Assembly (NCBI GenBank): GCA_025465145.1
Contig: JAODNS010000176.1
Location: forward strand, 1-16,192
Origin: Frankiales bacterium
GTDB taxonomy: Bacteria > Actinomycetota > Actinomycetes > Mycobacteriales > SCTD01
Direction of reading: 5' to 3'
Length of the DNA stretch: 16,192 nt
The position numbers were made by a program, and so were the translations under genes. The notes beneath the pieces are model-generated. The model worked only from the letters and a program-made list of their open reading frames with translations, did no database searches and was not told the DNA's origin. Shown in pieces: positions 14,890-16,192 of the stretch (positions are counted from its first letter, which is position 1; the number at the start of each line of letters is the position of its first letter).

Positions 14890-14924
14890 CGGCTGTCCAC
14901 AGCAGCGGTGCCTGTGGACAGCCG
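14890..14924. repeat. Perfect 13-bp inverted repeat with paired DnaA-box-like motifs
   Basis: Arms at 14890-14902 and 14912-14924 are exact reverse complements around a 9-base centre. Each arm contains CTGTCCACA (14893-14901, and inverted at 14913-14921), one base from the TTGTCCACA DnaA box of high-GC Actinobacteria. It lies between the divergent cpaB and HTH genes, 65 nt from the cpaB start and 66 nt from the HTH start. It could be a protein operator or a stem-loop in either leader. No run of T follows, so an intrinsic terminator is unlikely. Confidence 0.7.
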
Positions 14925-14990
14925 CCGGCACGGGTAGGCGGTCCAGTGCCAGACTTCGCGATGTCGATCCCGAGCGGAGAGGAGAGCACC

Positions 14991-15227
14991 GTGGCCGCCG
15001 AGCGCTTCCTGCAGCTGGCCGACGTCGCCGACATCCTCAACATCTCGTCGTCGCAGACCTACGCGCTGGTGCGCTCCGGCGAGCTGCCGGCCATCAAGAT
15101 CGGTGGCCGCGGGCAGTGGCGGGTCGAGCGGTCGGCCCTCGAGGAGTACATCGCGCGCTGCTACGCCGAGACGCGCGCGTTCGTGACCGCCCACCCGGTG
15201 CGCGACGGCGAGCTCGTCGACGACTGA
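14991..15227 (+). CDS. Small excisionase-type helix-turn-helix DNA-binding protein
   Basis: A 78-residue protein with a MerR-like winged helix-turn-helix of the excisionase/HTH_17 family. FLQLADVADILNISSSQTYALVRSGELPAIKIGG forms the helix-turn-helix and wing, and GQWRVERSALEEYIARC follows as the second conserved block. Many such proteins in Actinobacteria are chromosomal regulators (BldC is a distant example) rather than phage excisionases, and no integrase or att site is present here. The GTG at 14991 has GAGAGGAGAG just upstream; an ATG ten codons earlier (14961) is possible, but the domain starts after the GTG. It may bind the inverted repeat centred at 14907 and control itself and cpaBE (inference). 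It converges with the next gene, with 4 nt between stops. Confidence 0.88.
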   Translation: MAAERFLQLADVADILNISSSQTYALVRSGELPAIKIGGRGQWRVERSALEEYIARCYAETRAFVTAHPVRDGELVDD

Positions 15228-15234
15228 CCGGTCA
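15225..15234. repeat. 10-bp palindrome formed by two facing stop codons
   Basis: TGACCGGTCA is a perfect palindrome that contains the stop codon of the HTH gene (TGA) and, reversed, that of the convergent gene (TCA). The stem is too short to be a convincing terminator, and no other structure separates the two genes. Confidence 0.5.
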
Positions 15235-15786
15235 GCCGCTCCGCACGAGCGCAACCGCCCCCAGCGGCACCAGCCGGACCTGACGCACGGCTGACGCCCG
15301 CCGCGCCTCGCCCGCCGCGTGCTCCGCCACGTCCACGTGGTCGGCGCCCACGCGGTCCAGGGTCCCGGTGACGGCCGTGCCGTCCCGCAGCGCGACCGTG
15401 ACGCCGGTACGGCTGCGGGCCAGCCCGCGCAGCGCCCAGCGCAGGTCCAGCCGGCGACCCACCTCCCCCTCCGAGCCGGGGGTGTCGCTGCGCGCGCCGA
15501 GCCCGGTGATGCCGGTCACCGCGGCCAGCGGCACGAGCGCCTCGCGCAGACCGTGCTCCTCGAGCAGCAGCCAGTCGTTGCCGGCGTCCAGCAGCCGGCC
15601 GTGCACCGTGCCCGCGCCGCCGACCGTGACGGCCAGCCTGGCGCCCGCGGCCGGGCGCAGCCGGTCGACGAGCCGCAGCAGGCCGACCTCGTGGCGCGTG
15701 CGGTCGGCGACCTCGGAGCGCAGCTCGGCTGCCTCCTCGGCCGCGAGCTGCGCCTCCAGGTCGTCGAACAGCGCCTGCCACCTCAT
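15232..15786 (-). CDS. Hypothetical protein with two small beta-barrel-like repeats
   Basis: A 184-residue protein that I do not assign to a named family. Residues 1-45 are helical and acidic (ALFDDLEAQLAAEEAAELRSEV). Two similar halves follow, at about 50-95 and 128-182. Each shows a V-G-x-V-x-G-x-L strand pair, then a G-x-D turn, an EH dipeptide (LLEEHG, VAEHAA) and a closing strand, ALVPLAAVTGI in one and RLVPLGAVALV in the other. This pattern recalls Sm/Lsm-like small barrels and implies internal duplication. There is no membrane segment. The ATG at 15786 is chosen as the start of the conserved helix; the Shine-Dalgarno match (GGACAGG, about 9 nt upstream) is moderate. It converges on the HTH gene and diverges from the membrane-protein gene. 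A nucleic-acid-binding role is only a guess. Confidence 0.7.
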   Translation of the reverse strand: MRWQALFDDLEAQLAAEEAAELRSEVADRTRHEVGLLRLVDRLRPAAGARLAVTVGGAGTVHGRLLDAGNDWLLLEEHGLREALVPLAAVTGITGLGARSDTPGSEGEVGRRLDLRWALRGLARSRTGVTVALRDGTAVTGTLDRVGADHVDVAEHAAGEARRASAVRQVRLVPLGAVALVRSG

Positions 15787-15829
15787 GCCGCGCAGCCTGT
15801 CCGACGGATCCACATCCTGTCTACCTGAC

Positions 15830-15858
15830 TTGACCGTGCCCCTTCGAACGCGTACAAC
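15830..15858 (+). promoter_or_regulatory. Sigma-70-type promoter for the terminal membrane-protein gene
   Basis: TTGACC (15830-15835) and TACAAC (15853-15858) are separated by exactly 17 bases, close to TTGACA-N17-TATAAT. Transcription would start near 15865, leaving a leader of about 30 nt before the GTG at 15895. The leader is unusually A-rich for this DNA. It contains GCAAAC twice (15860-15865 and 15870-15875), and CGAACGC occurs at 15845-15851 and again exactly 30 bp later at 15875-15881, which could be regulator sites. Confidence 0.65.
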
Positions 15859-15894
15859 AGCAAACAAATGCAAACGAACGCATTGGAGGTTGAC

Positions 15895-16192
15895 GTGCAG
15901 CACCGCCGCTCGCAGCTCCTCCTCCTGCTCGGCACCGCCCTGGCAGCCCTGGTGCTCCTGCTGGCCGCACCCTCGCCGGCGACCGCCGTGGCCGACCTGC
16001 AGCACGCGGGCGGCGCAGCCGACCCGTTCGTGCCGCTCGTCGCCGCCGTCACGCTGCTGGCCTACCTGCTCGCCGGGTGGCTGCTCGCCGTCGTCCTCGC
16101 CACGCTCGCCGGCCGCCTCCCCGGCATCGCCGGCCGCGCGGCCGCCGGCATCGCCGCCCGGATCGCCCCGGCCGCCGTGCGCCGCGCGGTCC
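15895..16192 (+). CDS. N-terminal part of a membrane protein (3' truncated)
   Basis: The frame starts at GTG 15895, which has GGAGGT at 15885-15890, and stays open for 99 codons to the window end. The product begins with a basic start (MQHRRSQ) and a hydrophobic segment at about 8-32 ending APSPATAVA, either a signal peptide or a first helix. A short polar loop follows, then a second helix at about 46-70 (LVAAVTLLAYLLAGWLLAVVLATL), then a basic Ala/Gly-rich stretch (GRLPGIAGRAAAGIAARIAP). This start resembles large actinobacterial proteins with two N-terminal helices followed by LysM or BTAD/SARP-type domains, often found near this kind of HTH gene. That is recollection rather than proof, because the diagnostic domains lie outside the window. 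Confidence 0.7.
   Translation, partial: MQHRRSQLLLLLGTALAALVLLLAAPSPATAVADLQHAGGAADPFVPLVAAVTLLAYLLAGWLLAVVLATLAGRLPGIAGRAAAGIAARIAPAAVRRAV

Noticed and set aside
14433..14990. Long N-terminal extension of the HTH gene
   Set aside because: The open frame upstream of 14991 is antisense to cpaB and has no domain; a strong Shine-Dalgarno sequence sits just before the GTG at 14991.
14991..15227. Phage or plasmid excisionase marking a mobile element
   Set aside because: No integrase, direct-repeat att sites, tRNA target or change in composition is seen. This HTH family is common in chromosomal regulators of Actinobacteria.
15844..15859. Second LexA box near TCGAAC at 15844-15849
   Set aside because: Only one half-site is present; the expected second half (GTTCGA after four bases) reads ACAACA, so it is not an operator.

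Overview
The window is very GC-rich, strongly codon-biased DNA with many GTG starts. It encodes several families typical of Actinomycetia: an FHA/FtsK-type ATPase C-terminus, DUF3072, DUF6912, a LytR_C protein, a WS/DGAT acyltransferase and Tad-type CpaB/CpaE. I read it as an actinobacterial chromosome, possibly near the Frankia/Geodermatophilus/Kineosporia group. That placement is inference from gene content only. No rRNA, tRNA, CRISPR array or insertion sequence is visible.

Left part (1-3605): the C-terminus of an FtsK/SpoIIIE-like protein is followed by a perfect actinobacterial LexA (SOS) box just upstream of a small DUF3072 gene. Convergent to it is a two-gene unit, pruA (1-pyrroline-5-carboxylate dehydrogenase) followed by a small one-helix membrane protein with a DPDRYDPDR repeat. 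A secreted or anchored alpha/beta hydrolase (lipase-like) diverges from pruA.

Centre (3602-11508, minus strand): nine genes in one direction form a probable single transcription unit with overlaps of 1-8 nt or gaps of 2-28 nt. In order of transcription they are a LytR_C protein, an APH-family phosphotransferase, a HAD hydrolase, a WS/DGAT acyltransferase, a patatin-like lipase, DUF6912, an exported LolA/RseB-like protein, an ABC ATPase and an ABC-2 permease. Diverging from the head of this unit is an acyl-CoA dehydrogenase of the ACAD10/11 type. HAD, phosphotransferase and dehydrogenase together are the three domains of the human protein ACAD10, here as separate genes. This suggests phosphorylation-dependent catabolism of hydroxy fatty acids next to neutral-lipid synthesis, hydrolysis and possibly transport.

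Right part (12797-16192): a cpaB-cpaE pair (Tad pilus/secretion parts, without cpaF or tadBC in view) runs toward the acyl-CoA dehydrogenase. It is divergent from a small excisionase-type HTH gene, and a perfect 13-bp inverted repeat carrying two opposed DnaA-box-like sequences lies between them. Next comes a convergent gene whose product looks like a duplicated small beta-barrel. The window ends inside a membrane-protein gene preceded by a clear sigma-70-type promoter.

Genes are densely packed and there is no gene-free stretch over 300 bases. The two longest intergenic regions (14826-14990 and 15787-15894) hold the inverted repeat and the promoter.
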